DNA of 64,000 bases, taken from the NCBI GenBank assembly GCA_900316685.1, contig ONDS01000001.1:62001-126000 (forward strand). The letters run 5' to 3'. Positions within the stretch are counted from its first letter, which is position 1. The number at the start of each line of letters is the position of its first letter. Position numbers and translations under genes: made by a program. The notes under the pieces were generated by a model. That model had not been told where the DNA came from. It searched no databases and saw only the letters and a list, made by a program, of their open reading frames with translations. The stretch is from an uncultured Prevotellaceae bacterium (GTDB lineage: Bacteria; Bacteroidota; Bacteroidia; Bacteroidales; Bacteroidaceae). This document shows positions 37,227 to 45,521 of the stretch, in pieces.

Positions 37227-38426
37227 TTATTTCTTGGTGTTGTCGTTGAAGGTAGCCACGCGGTTGAACTCTACCTGCTCGAACAGTTTGTCGGTAGCAC
37301 CCATACCCACAGCGGTGAGGCGGTCGGCAGAGATCTTGTACTTCTTGATGAGAGCCTGGCGAACCACTTCGGCACGCTCGTTGGAGAGACGCTGGTTGAT
37401 TTCGGCGCTGCCTTCAGGCGAAGCGTAGCCCCTGATTTCCACCTTGGCCTCGGGATGGTTCTTCATGTAGGAAGCGATGAGCTCGATGGGAGCATACTGT
37501 GCCGGGTCGATGACCGACTTACCCTGGCGGAAGAGCACGGTGGGCTGGAGGTTGGTAGCCGTCTCGTTCTTCACGATAACCGGTTCGCGGTTGAGGCAGT
37601 CGTCGAGAGACTGCTGGAGTTCGCGGATCTTACGGTCTTTGTCACCCAGCTGGGCATCCTTGGTGTTGAGGGCGTTGCGCAGGTCGTTGATGGTAGCGTT
37701 GAGCGCATCGATCTCGGCCTGGTCGCGCATCTGAGCGATGGTGAAGTTGTGTGTACCGTTGGAGTTACCGAACTTGTAGACGAGACCGGCGTTCAACTGA
37801 ACGAACGAGTTACCAATGTCGTACCTCGGTTGGTTCTCATTGATTTCAACATCGAACATCTCACCATCTGCAACATGTCCGACAACACGCTCCTTGTTGA
37901 GGAAAACCCAAGTGATGGACGGTTCGATATAGAACTGGAACTGTTTCTTCGAACCGAAGTTGAAGGTGAAGTCGATGGCAGCCTTCGATGTGGCCCTGTT
38001 GGTGGGGTTGATAAGATCTTCCTTGTCGGCGGTGAAGGTGTGCATCCATCCAAAGCCGTAGAGAGCGCTCACCTCGAATGCACGCGGTTCTCCGGGATAT
38101 CCTCCGAACCAGTTGCTCAGGTTGACAGTACCGAGCAAAGAAGTATTCATGAAGCGCACGAATGTGCCAGTGGACTCACCCGGTTTGTTGGAGAAGTAAG
38201 CATTGCTTTCCAGAGCCAAACCGAAAACCGGAGTGAAGAAACGTCCAATGCGCAATCCAGCGTTGGGGTTGAGGTTCTTCATCCAAGCCACACCGGTGGT
38301 TTTGGTAGCCACACCACCATTGATTCCGATGTAGAAGTTGTCGAACGTCTTGCTCTCCGTAACGGTCTGAGCCGAAACGGACACTGCCATGGTAGCGGCA
38401 GCAAACAAAAGTACTAACTTTTTCAT
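37227..38426 (-). CDS. OmpA-family outer-membrane protein
   Basis: A 399-residue protein with a signal peptide (MKKLVLLFAAATMAVSVSAQ), a beta-barrel-like N-terminal domain (about 21-230), a short coiled segment (ALNATINDLRNALNTKDAQL), and a C-terminal OmpA peptidoglycan-binding domain containing YMKNHPEAKVEIRGYASPEG and LSNERAEVVRQALIKKY. The family anchors the outer membrane to the wall, and such proteins are abundant in Bacteroidales. It is a single-gene unit with its own terminator. A near-consensus -7 box on the minus strand lies near 38480-38488. Confidence 0.94.
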   Translation of the reverse strand: MKKLVLLFAAATMAVSVSAQTVTESKTFDNFYIGINGGVATKTTGVAWMKNLNPNAGLRIGRFFTPVFGLALESNAYFSNKPGESTGTFVRFMNTSLLGTVNLSNWFGGYPGEPRAFEVSALYGFGWMHTFTADKEDLINPTNRATSKAAIDFTFNFGSKKQFQFYIEPSITWVFLNKERVVGHVADGEMFDVEINENQPRYDIGNSFVQLNAGLVYKFGNSNGTHNFTIAQMRDQAEIDALNATINDLRNALNTKDAQLGDKDRKIRELQQSLDDCLNREPVIVKNETATNLQPTVLFRQGKSVIDPAQYAPIELIASYMKNHPEAKVEIRGYASPEGSAEINQRLSNERAEVVRQALIKKYKISADRLTAVGMGATDKLFEQVEFNRVATFNDNTKK

Positions 38427-38592
38427 GTTTCTCTAAAAAATATATTAAAAGATGTTTAAAAATATCTCGTTTGCGGCTGCAAAATAAAGTAAAATAGTTG
38501 GAACATCCAAACTTTTTTTAAAAGTTTTTACTTTTTAATACACATTTTGCCCATTTTTTAATAAAAGATGTTTTAGTTTCCACTTTTTTTCC

Positions 38593-38600
38593 TATTTTTG
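38593..38600 (+). promoter_or_regulatory. cobU promoter, -7 box; near-leaderless
   Basis: TATTTTTG ends seven bases before the cobU ATG (CATTCATATG follows). The arrangement repeats that at trmD. Confidence 0.55.
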
Positions 38601-38607
38601 CATTCAT

Positions 38608-39144
38608 ATGCGACGAATCATCATGATTACAGGCGGCCAGCGCAGCGGCAAGAGCAGCTACGCCGAGAAGTTGGCCAAGCAGATGAGCCCCCACCCCATC
38701 TATATGGCTACAGCCCGGATATGGGATGCCGAGTTTGCTGACCGTGTGCGCCGCCACCAAGAACGTCGTGGCGGCCAGTGGACCACGATCGAAGAAGAGA
38801 AATGGCTGAGCAGGCATGATGTGTCGGGGCGTGTGGTTTTGGTCGACTGCCTGACCCTATGGAGTACCAATTTTTTCTTCGACGGCCAGGAAGAAGGCGG
38901 TGAAGCAGATGTCGACACCATCCTTCGTCAATTGGAGGAAGAGTTCGACCGTTTCACCTCGCAAGATGCCACATTCATCTTCGTAACCAACGAGATAGGC
39001 TGTGGAGGAGTGAGCGAGAACGCCCTCCAGCGTCGGTTCACCGACCTTCAGGGCTGGTTCAACCAATATGTGGCCTCGAAAGCCGACGAGGTGATTCTGA
39101 TGGTGAGCGGCATAGCGGTGACGGTTAAGAGGATTGATGGGTGA
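38608..39144 (+). CDS. cobU: Bifunctional adenosylcobinamide kinase / adenosylcobinamide-phosphate guanylyltransferase
   Basis: A 178-residue enzyme that phosphorylates adenosylcobinamide and attaches GMP, giving AdoCbi-GDP in the late steps of cobalamin synthesis or salvage. Walker A is GGQRSGKSSYAEKL. The guanylylation site is expected in the RRHQERRGGQWTTIEEE region, where a His lies as in the CobU family. VDCLTLWSTN and FVTNEIGCGGV are also conserved. It is the first gene of a four-step nucleotide-loop operon. Confidence 0.95.
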   Translation: MRRIIMITGGQRSGKSSYAEKLAKQMSPHPIYMATARIWDAEFADRVRRHQERRGGQWTTIEEEKWLSRHDVSGRVVLVDCLTLWSTNFFFDGQEEGGEADVDTILRQLEEEFDRFTSQDATFIFVTNEIGCGGVSENALQRRFTDLQGWFNQYVASKADEVILMVSGIAVTVKRIDG

Positions 39145-39193
39145 AGGTTCGCTTCACGATAAACAATCATTCAATGATAAAAGAGATATTAAA

Positions 39194-40300
39194 ATGAGAC
39201 AATTTGAAATCAGACCGGTGGATTGCGGCATGGAGGCCACCATCGACGCCAAAATCGACAACCTGAACAAGCCCAAGCACTCGCTGGGCCTGTTGGAGAA
39301 ATTGGCCAAACAGATATGTTTGGTGCAGCAGACCCTATCGCCTCACCTCGATCATCCCTGCCACCTGCTGTTGGGCGGCGACCACGGTATAGAGCGTGAG
39401 GGTGTGAGCGTGTCGCCACGCGAAGTGACTTGGCAACAGATGATCAACTTCACCCGAGGCGGTGGCGGTGTGAACATGTTCTGCCGCCAACACGGTTTCG
39501 ACCTGAGCATCGTGGATGTGGGTGTGGACCACGACCTGAGCGGCGTGGAAGGTATCATCGACAGGAAGATCGCCCGTGGCACCCGCAATTTCCTCCATGA
39601 GGCGGCGATGAGCGAAGAGGAGCTGGAGCGTTCGCTGAACATCGGTGTCGAGCTGGTCGACGACTGTATTGCCAAGGGTTGCAACATCCTCAGCTTAGGT
39701 GAGATGGGCGTGGGCAACACCTCGGCATCGAGCATCTGGATGTCGGAATTTGGCGACATACCGTTGATAGAGTGCATCGGAGCCGGTGCCGGTCTCGACG
39801 CCGCCGGCATAGAGCATAAGACCAACGTGCTGATATGCGCCGTGGCTCGTTATCACGCAGCATTGTGGGAAAAGAACGATGATACAGAGGATATGGAAAA
39901 GGATGAGGAGACTGAGTTAGCGGAGGAGATGGCATCGATTTGGCACTGCATACGCTATTTCGGAGGGTTCGAGATGACCACCGCCATCGGTGCCATGCTG
40001 CATGCCGCCGAACGCGGCATTCTCATCATGGTAGACGGTTTCATCATGACCGCCGCCATGCTGGCCTCGGCACTCCTCTACCCCGATGTGCTCGACTACG
40101 CCATTTTCTGTCACTGCGGCGACGAGAGCGGCCATGCCAAAATGCTCGCCATGATGAACGCCAAGCCTCTGCTGCGCTTAGGGCTGCGCTTAGGCGAGGG
40201 GACGGGTGCGCTCTGCGCCTATCCCATCATCGAGAGCAGCGTGAGGATGATGAACGAGATGAACGATTTCGACCATGCGCATATCACTAAATACTTCTAA
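39194..40300 (+). CDS. cobT: Nicotinate-nucleotide--dimethylbenzimidazole phosphoribosyltransferase
   Basis: A 368-residue enzyme that makes alpha-ribazole 5'-phosphate, the lower ligand of cobalamin. Conserved parts are DNLNKPKHSLGLLEKLAKQI, LLGGDHGIEREGVSVSPRE, LGEMGVGNTSASS, GAGAGLDAAG, and the C-terminal LRLGEGTGALCAYPIIESS containing the catalytic glutamate. The start at 39194 (MRQFEIRPVDCGM) is chosen over 39134, which would overlap cobU. The cobS frame opens 26 bases before its end. Confidence 0.95.
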   Translation: MRQFEIRPVDCGMEATIDAKIDNLNKPKHSLGLLEKLAKQICLVQQTLSPHLDHPCHLLLGGDHGIEREGVSVSPREVTWQQMINFTRGGGGVNMFCRQHGFDLSIVDVGVDHDLSGVEGIIDRKIARGTRNFLHEAAMSEEELERSLNIGVELVDDCIAKGCNILSLGEMGVGNTSASSIWMSEFGDIPLIECIGAGAGLDAAGIEHKTNVLICAVARYHAALWEKNDDTEDMEKDEETELAEEMASIWHCIRYFGGFEMTTAIGAMLHAAERGILIMVDGFIMTAAMLASALLYPDVLDYAIFCHCGDESGHAKMLAMMNAKPLLRLGLRLGEGTGALCAYPIIESSVRMMNEMNDFDHAHITKYF

Positions 40301-41078
40301 ATGGTACCAGAATGTCTGGGCCGCCATGATATTCTTCACGCGCCTCCCTTTTTGGCGCCTATACCAGCCTCCCCACGACAGTTATAAGGCTGTGGTGGAG
40401 TTCTGGCCGTTGACGGGTTGGCTCACCGCCGCCTGCATGGCCGGTATGCTCTACGTGGGTTCGATGGTGTTTCCCTTACCCCTGGCCATTGTGTTGGCCA
40501 TGGTGGCAAGGGTGTTGCTCACCGGAGCCCTTCATGAGGACGGGCTGGCCGACTTCATCGACGGCTTCGGAGGCGGCGGACAGCGCGACCGTATCCTCGC
40601 CATCATGAAAGATTCGCACATCGGCACCTATGGCGTGCTCGGACTGATAGCTTATGCCGCCCTGCTGTTCTGGAGTCTTTACGCCCTTGGCGACGCCCAG
40701 TTATGCGCCCTGGCCATCATCGCCGCCGACCCGTACAGCAAGATGCTCTCCGGCCAGCTGATACAAATGATGCCCTATGCGCGCCGAGAGGAAGAAGCGA
40801 AGAACAAGGTGGTGTACCGCAAGGTGAGCATCCCATCATCTATTCTGTTAGCCCTACAAGGTCTGCTACCCGCGCTTACGGTGATGTTCTTCACGCCGTT
40901 GGGTTCAATAGTCCGTTGGGAGTTGCTCATCTTCGTACCCTGCTTGGTGATGTATTTCCTCTATATGCTCATCTGGCGCAAACTACGCGGATACACCGGC
41001 GACTGTTGCGGAGCCGTGTGCCTGTTAGTGGAGTTGAGTGTCTATCTGACTATGGCGGCTACAATCCTCAAACCTTAA
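40275..41078 (+). CDS. cobS: Adenosylcobinamide-GDP ribazoletransferase (cobalamin synthase)
   Basis: A 267-residue inner-membrane protein with six or seven hydrophobic segments that joins AdoCbi-GDP to alpha-ribazole. Conserved are MIFFTRLPFWRLY, the metal-binding GALHEDGLADFIDGFGGGG and KDSHIGTYGVLGLI. The start at 40275 overlaps cobT by 26 bases and gives the usual N-terminus; a start at 40326 would remove residues before the first helix. The sequence suggests coupling to cobT. Confidence 0.94.
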   Translation: MRISLNTSKWYQNVWAAMIFFTRLPFWRLYQPPHDSYKAVVEFWPLTGWLTAACMAGMLYVGSMVFPLPLAIVLAMVARVLLTGALHEDGLADFIDGFGGGGQRDRILAIMKDSHIGTYGVLGLIAYAALLFWSLYALGDAQLCALAIIAADPYSKMLSGQLIQMMPYARREEEAKNKVVYRKVSIPSSILLALQGLLPALTVMFFTPLGSIVRWELLIFVPCLVMYFLYMLIWRKLRGYTGDCCGAVCLLVELSVYLTMAATILKP

Positions 41079-41084
41079 GCACCT

Positions 41085-41612
41085 ATGAAAGTATTCTTGA
41101 TTCGCCATACGAGCGTGGGAGTGCCCAAGGGCACATGCTACGGACAGGCCGATGTGCCCGTGGCCGACACCTTTGAGCAAGAGGCCTCAGCGACCAAGTC
41201 GCGGCTGTCGGGTATGACCTTCGACCATGTCTACACCTCACCCTTGAGTCGTGCCGCGCTCTTGGCCGACTTCTGCGGTTTTCCCGATGCCGAGCGCGAT
41301 TCCCGGCTGAAAGAGATGAACATGGGAAAATGGGAAATGCAACGATGGGAAGATATCAGCGACCCACATCTTCAGGCTTGGTATGCCGATTACCTTCACC
41401 TGCCCACCACCGGCGGAGAGAGTTTCCAACAGTTGCGCCAACGTGTATTTTCCTTTCTCGACGAGTTGAAGCAGAAGCCATACAAACGAGTAGCCGTGTT
41501 CGCCCATGGCGGCGTGCTGGTATGCGCCGGACTCTACGGGAGATTGTTTGAAGAGGAGAATTGTTTTTCCCACCAAGTGGAATACGGTGGTGTGGAAGAG
41601 ATTGAGATATAA
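41085..41612 (+). CDS. cobC: Histidine phosphatase, probable alpha-ribazole phosphatase
   Basis: A 175-residue protein of the phosphoglycerate mutase-like superfamily. The catalytic RHT is at the N-terminus (LIRHTSVGVPKGTCYGQADV), the acid Glu is probably in LKEMNMGKWE, and the second histidine is in VFAHGGVL. CYGQ after the RHT motif is typical of CobC, which dephosphorylates alpha-ribazole phosphate or the final cobalamin phosphate. It starts six bases after cobS, completing the operon. Confidence 0.9.
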   Translation: MKVFLIRHTSVGVPKGTCYGQADVPVADTFEQEASATKSRLSGMTFDHVYTSPLSRAALLADFCGFPDAERDSRLKEMNMGKWEMQRWEDISDPHLQAWYADYLHLPTTGGESFQQLRQRVFSFLDELKQKPYKRVAVFAHGGVLVCAGLYGRLFEEENCFSHQVEYGGVEEIEI

Positions 41613-41650
41613 AGATATAATCAACTATTACCCATACAAGAGAGAACGTT

Positions 41651-41791
41651 ATGAATTTTTCGTCCGACGAATATCGCAGGGAAGAGCTTATCCGGCAGAT
41701 TGAACATGCCGTGGAGCGTCTTACCTTGGCCGAACTGGAGGCCCTGTATTACGACATGAGTACCAAGAGTTACATCAACGACGCCTTATGA
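41651..41791 (+). CDS. Small 46-residue acidic protein
   Basis: MNFSSDEYRREELIRQIEHA continues to VERLTLAELEALYYDMSTKS and YINDAL. It is predicted to be helical throughout. The TGA overlaps the next ATG (ATGA), so it is translationally coupled to the GNAT gene. The high content of Glu, Arg and Leu and the exact overlap argue for a real gene. I do not recognise the family. It could be a small regulator or partner of the acetyltransferase (inference). Confidence 0.65.
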   Translation: MNFSSDEYRREELIRQIEHAVERLTLAELEALYYDMSTKSYINDAL

Positions 41792-42288
41792 GTCACATCA
41801 CTATCCGCAAGGCCACTTCAGCCGATATCGCCACCATCCACAAGTTGGCTTGGCGAATCTTTCCTTATACCTACCGCGAGATACTCACCCAGGAGCAGAC
41901 CGATTACATGATGGAATGGATGTACTCAGAGGCCAATCTGCAAGACCAGATGGATCACGGTCACCATTATCTGCTGGTTTTCGACGGAGAGGAGCCTTTA
42001 GGATACGTGAGCGTGGAACAGGAGGCCGCTCACCTGTTCCACCTGCAGAAAATCTACGTATTGCCCGAACGCCAAGGAACGGGGCTGGGCAAACTCCTTT
42101 TCGATGCCGCCATCGCCCTGATCAAGGAGTGCCATCCCGCGCCGTGTGCGTTGGAGCTGAACGTGAACAGGCATAATTCCGCCGTGGGTTTTTACGAGCG
42201 CATGGGCATGCACAAGGACCGCAGTGGTGATTTCGACATCGGAGGCGGTTTCTACATGAACGACTACATCATGCGGATGGAGATATGA
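41788..42288 (+). CDS. GNAT-family N-acetyltransferase
   Basis: A 166-residue acetyl-CoA-dependent acetyltransferase. The acetyl-CoA loop is in VLPERQGTGLGKLLFD (R/Q-x-x-G-x-G/A). Earlier blocks (TIHKLAWRIFPYTYREILT) and the C-terminal NSAVGFYERMGMHKD are typical of the family. The substrate is unknown. It overlaps the 46-residue gene by four bases and is followed by a bidirectional terminator, so it is probably the end of the cob transcript. Confidence 0.9.
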   Translation: MSHITIRKATSADIATIHKLAWRIFPYTYREILTQEQTDYMMEWMYSEANLQDQMDHGHHYLLVFDGEEPLGYVSVEQEAAHLFHLQKIYVLPERQGTGLGKLLFDAAIALIKECHPAPCALELNVNRHNSAVGFYERMGMHKDRSGDFDIGGGFYMNDYIMRMEI

Positions 42289-42296
42289 GAAATAAA

Positions 42297-42325
42297 AAAG
42301 AGCCAAGCAAAAACTTGGCTCTTTT
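42297..42325. terminator. Bidirectional terminator between GNAT and tRNA-Val
   Basis: AAAGAGCCAAG (42297-42307) pairs with CTTGGCTCTTT (42314-42324), with A- and T-runs on both sides. It ends both the cob-GNAT transcript and the tRNA transcript on the other strand. Confidence 0.92.
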
Positions 42326-42327
42326 AG

Positions 42328-42402
42328 TAGGAACGATCGGAGTTGAACCGATGACCTCTACAATGTCAATGTAGCGCTCTAAACCACCTGAGCTACGCCC
42401 CT
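42328..42402 (-). tRNA. tRNA-Val (anticodon GAC)
   Basis: A 75-base cloverleaf on the minus strand. The acceptor strands AGGGGCG and CGTTCCT pair with two G-U pairs, followed by discriminator A. The D arm is GCTC/GAGC, the anticodon arm is CTACA-TTGACAT-TGTAG, and the T arm is ATCGG-TTCAACT-CCGAT. CCA is not encoded. A -7 box (CAAAGATA, 42420-42427) lies 18 bp upstream and a terminator just downstream. Confidence 0.95.
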
Positions 42403-42419
42403 ATATTCCATTTCGGCTG

Positions 42420-42427
42420 CAAAGATA
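42420..42427 (-). promoter_or_regulatory. tRNA-Val promoter, -7 box
   Basis: TATCTTTG on the minus strand, 18 bp before the tRNA 5' end. Confidence 0.65.
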
Positions 42428-42498
42428 GTCAATGTTTTTCAATTTGCCAAAGATTAGGGAAGAAAAATGAAAATAAAAATCATTGTAGGGCGAATTGA

Positions 42499-42540
42499 AG
42501 GGGGAATACCCTCCCGACCCTCCCAAGGGAGGGAGACTGG
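42499..42540. repeat. GC-rich palindrome between tRNA-Val and the transporter gene
   Basis: CCCTCCCGACCCTCCC and AAGGGAGGGAG form a member of the dispersed palindrome family. It may also act as the 3' structure of the transporter transcript ending at 42552. Confidence 0.7.
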
Positions 42541-42551
42541 ATGAGGAATGC

Positions 42552-43508
42552 TTATTTTTCCTGATGCTTGCGATGCTGCCACAGTTCGATGCTGTTGATG
42601 CAGTTTTGCCAGAGGATATAACAGCCGGGGCCGACGGAGGATAGCGGATTGAGGTACATATAGGCTATCCAGATAGCGAAGGCCGTATTCTTCTGTCCCA
42701 AAGCCTGCCCTGCCTCGACTGTTCGCCCGAAGAAATGCCCCACGTAGCGTCCCACGGCAAATTGTATGATGCACAGGAGCAGTCCGAGCATGGCTATGAG
42801 CAACAAGAAGCCCACCGAAGTGTCGGCATGGACGATATTGCGCACCGTCACTCCTGTGACGATGGACAACGACACCGCCCAAAGATAGAAAGACAGATCC
42901 TTGACGCCCACCACCCATCGGTGCAGCCGAAGGAAATGGTGCTTGACGATATATGCCAACCCCATAGGGAGCACCAGCACCAAGCACACCTTATACAGTA
43001 TCATCCAGAAGGCCGGCCAGAAACCGATGTGCACCGACTTGTCGATAAGCGGGAAGCATACCGGCACCAATGCCGCCGTGATGAAATTGGAGATGAACGT
43101 ATAGGTGGTCATCTGTTCGAGGTTTCCACCCAATTTGGAAGTCACCACGGCGGCAGCCGCCGCCGTGGGTCCGATGATGCAGGTGAGCAACGCCTCAAGC
43201 AAGATGAGGTTGTCGCCTGTGATGTGGAATACCAGTACCGCCATGGTGATCATCGCCACGAAGAAGATCTGGAACAAGGCCACCCAGAGGTGCCAGCCTA
43301 CGGGTCGTAAGGCCCGGAAATCCACCTTGCAGAAGGTGACGAAGAGGATGAAGAACATGAAGAGCGGCAGGATGGTGTCGAAGAACGGTTCCATCGTCTC
43401 CCCCACGCTATCCAATGCTGGAATGAAGGCAAACAACAGATAGGCGACCGTGCCGAAGAGCATGGCCACCGGTAATGTCCAGTTCTTGAGAAAAGACAAG
43501 AAATTCAT
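42552..43508 (-). CDS. BASS-like sodium-dependent transporter (bile acid:sodium symporter superfamily)
   Basis: A 318-residue membrane protein with nine or ten hydrophobic segments. TCIIGPTAAAAAVVTSKLGG and, later, QALGQKNTAFAIWIAYMYL correspond to the two crossing-helix regions of the BASS fold, where sodium and substrate bind. The substrate is unknown and may be an organic acid rather than a bile acid. It lies 29 bp after the GH97 gene on the same strand. Confidence 0.82.
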   Translation of the reverse strand: MNFLSFLKNWTLPVAMLFGTVAYLLFAFIPALDSVGETMEPFFDTILPLFMFFILFVTFCKVDFRALRPVGWHLWVALFQIFFVAMITMAVLVFHITGDNLILLEALLTCIIGPTAAAAAVVTSKLGGNLEQMTTYTFISNFITAALVPVCFPLIDKSVHIGFWPAFWMILYKVCLVLVLPMGLAYIVKHHFLRLHRWVVGVKDLSFYLWAVSLSIVTGVTVRNIVHADTSVGFLLLIAMLGLLLCIIQFAVGRYVGHFFGRTVEAGQALGQKNTAFAIWIAYMYLNPLSSVGPGCYILWQNCINSIELWQHRKHQEK

Positions 43509-43537
43509 GGGTAATCAATCATAACTTTTACAGGAAA

Positions 43538-45505
43538 TCACTTTTCCAGAATGATGCCGCCCATGGGCTGTATGGTCACCTTGGCACGCCCCTTCTTGTC
43601 CACCTTGAGCGTTTTCATTTCCGGCTCGGCGAAGGAATTCCCCTTTGCCACCGGCCGGTCGGTATAATATCGCACAGTCTGTCCTGCAAACATCGATAGG
43701 TCGAGGTTGAGCGTCATCGGTTGGTCTGTACCATTCAGCCCCGCCACATACCAATCGCTACCATGACGTCGCGCCAGTACCACGAATCTTGTGGGATAGC
43801 CATCAATGAAGCGCAACTCATCCCATGCCGTGGGCATTCGTCTGAGGAAATCGAGTTGGAAATCCTTCAATTCGCCGAGGTTGTTAGGTTGCATAGCCAC
43901 GCAGTTGACACTGGTTTGCAGCACGATGCCCGAAGCCATCTCAAAGGTGTCGGAGGAGTAACGTCGGTGGCGACTTTGGTTGTCGCGGCTCATGTAACGG
44001 TTCATGATGACCCCGCCCCAATCGAGTGCCCCCAAAGCATTGCGCGAGAAAGGATGCATACACAGTTCGAAGCCCTCCCTACGAGCATGATGCTCGCTGA
44101 AGAACACATTCTCCGAAGCCAGAGCCGCCTCGCTCGCCACATAGTTGGGATACATGCGTTCCCATCCCCTGGGTATGGTGCAGCCATGGAAGATCACCTG
44201 CAATCCATAGCGGTTGGCATCGGAGAGGATGTCCTCGTAGAGACGCATCGTCTCCTGTTTGTCGGAACCGAAGAAATCCACCTTGATTCCTTTCACACCA
44301 ATGGACTGCAGCCATTTCATTTCCTTTTCCCTCGCTATGGCCGTCGACATGCAGTCGCGCGGAGTTTGCGGAGCGTCGTTATAGAAACCGTTGGAGTTGT
44401 ACCACAGCATCAGATGCACCCCTTTTGACTGCGCATACTCCGAGAGTTCGGCGATTTTCTTACGTCCGATTCTCTCATCCCACCAGTTGTCGACCAAGCA
44501 ATACTCGAAACCCATCTGCGCAGCCAAGTCTATGAACTGGAGTTGGTCGGCGTAGTTGATTGACTCATCCTGCCAGATGAGCCAGCTCCAAGTGTAGCGT
44601 CCTGGCTTATAATCCACCGAAGGCTCATAAAGCGGTTGCACGAGGTCGTAGGTGATGGTCGTTTCCACGATAGGCTTGAGCGATGTGCCCATGGTGATGG
44701 TGCGCCACGGAGTGGTCGCCGGCAGCGACACCGCGGCATATTCACTCCCCCAGCCATTTGCCTCGCCCTTCATGGGGAAAGCAATGCTGTAACCAGAGGC
44801 CGGGTTGTAGTCAGAGAGATGTGAGGCGCAGTAGGCGCTGTTCACACCCGTTTCACCTATCAGCACCCATCCTTCATCACCCAGTCTGAACAGGCACGGG
44901 AAAGTATAACCTTCGCCAAACTGCGAACGTGCCGTGAGCGGTGCGTCTGCCGTATACTCCTCTTCGTAAGACGGTTTGGTACGCTCCCATCCCGTCATCG
45001 GGTTGATTTGCGGACAGAGGAACGAGGTGGAATGATGTGGCAAGTTGAAAGACGACGTCTCTTCAAAAATTACCGCACATTTAGGGTTGTTCTCCTTGGG
45101 TCGAGGTATGCGGTAGCGGAAAGCCACATCGTTGTTGCCCACCACGAACTCTATGAGGAAATGCCGCCCGTCGGCATTGGAGAAATCTGCCGTCAGCGTG
45201 TTGGCTACGCCCATGGATTTCGAACTTTTCACCCGTGAATAAGACAAAGACCAATCCATATCGGTTTTGTCCACCTTTTGCAGGGACAGGTTTTGTGAAA
45301 AATCGCCGATGTCGCTTTTGAATCCAAGACGTGAAGGCAGCATCATCGTCTTGCCATCATAGGAGATGGCATATTCAGCCACTCCGTTGTCAGCAGACAA
45401 GGTGAGGATGAGTCGTCCATCGGGCGAGGTTACTTGTTCGTCGGTGGCCATGGCCGCTGATGCGAAGGCGAAAGTGGCCAGTAAGGCAAAGAAAAGATGT
45501 TTCAT
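43538..45505 (-). CDS. Glycoside hydrolase family 97 enzyme, exported
   Basis: A 655-residue enzyme with a signal peptide (MKHLFFALLATFAFASAAMA). It has an N-terminal beta-super-sandwich (about 25-270), a catalytic barrel and a C-terminal beta domain. GIKVDFFGSDKQETMRLYED places an Asp where retaining GH97 members have their nucleophile, which favours an alpha-galactosidase-type retaining enzyme over an inverting SusB type (inference). FFSEHHARREGFELCMHPF is also conserved. The start at 45505 is chosen for the signal peptide. The gene is 16 bp downstream of the NagB/PIG-L fusion gene. Confidence 0.9.
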   Translation of the reverse strand: MKHLFFALLATFAFASAAMATDEQVTSPDGRLILTLSADNGVAEYAISYDGKTMMLPSRLGFKSDIGDFSQNLSLQKVDKTDMDWSLSYSRVKSSKSMGVANTLTADFSNADGRHFLIEFVVGNNDVAFRYRIPRPKENNPKCAVIFEETSSFNLPHHSTSFLCPQINPMTGWERTKPSYEEEYTADAPLTARSQFGEGYTFPCLFRLGDEGWVLIGETGVNSAYCASHLSDYNPASGYSIAFPMKGEANGWGSEYAAVSLPATTPWRTITMGTSLKPIVETTITYDLVQPLYEPSVDYKPGRYTWSWLIWQDESINYADQLQFIDLAAQMGFEYCLVDNWWDERIGRKKIAELSEYAQSKGVHLMLWYNSNGFYNDAPQTPRDCMSTAIAREKEMKWLQSIGVKGIKVDFFGSDKQETMRLYEDILSDANRYGLQVIFHGCTIPRGWERMYPNYVASEAALASENVFFSEHHARREGFELCMHPFSRNALGALDWGGVIMNRYMSRDNQSRHRRYSSDTFEMASGIVLQTSVNCVAMQPNNLGELKDFQLDFLRRMPTAWDELRFIDGYPTRFVVLARRHGSDWYVAGLNGTDQPMTLNLDLSMFAGQTVRYYTDRPVAKGNSFAEPEMKTLKVDKKGRAKVTIQPMGGIILEK

Positions 45506-45521
45506 TGTTGTAGGTGTTGAA

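Noticed and set aside
37134-38417. A 427-codon plus-strand frame opposite the OmpA gene
   Set aside because: The OmpA gene on the other strand has a signal peptide and conserved domain; the opposing frame has none.
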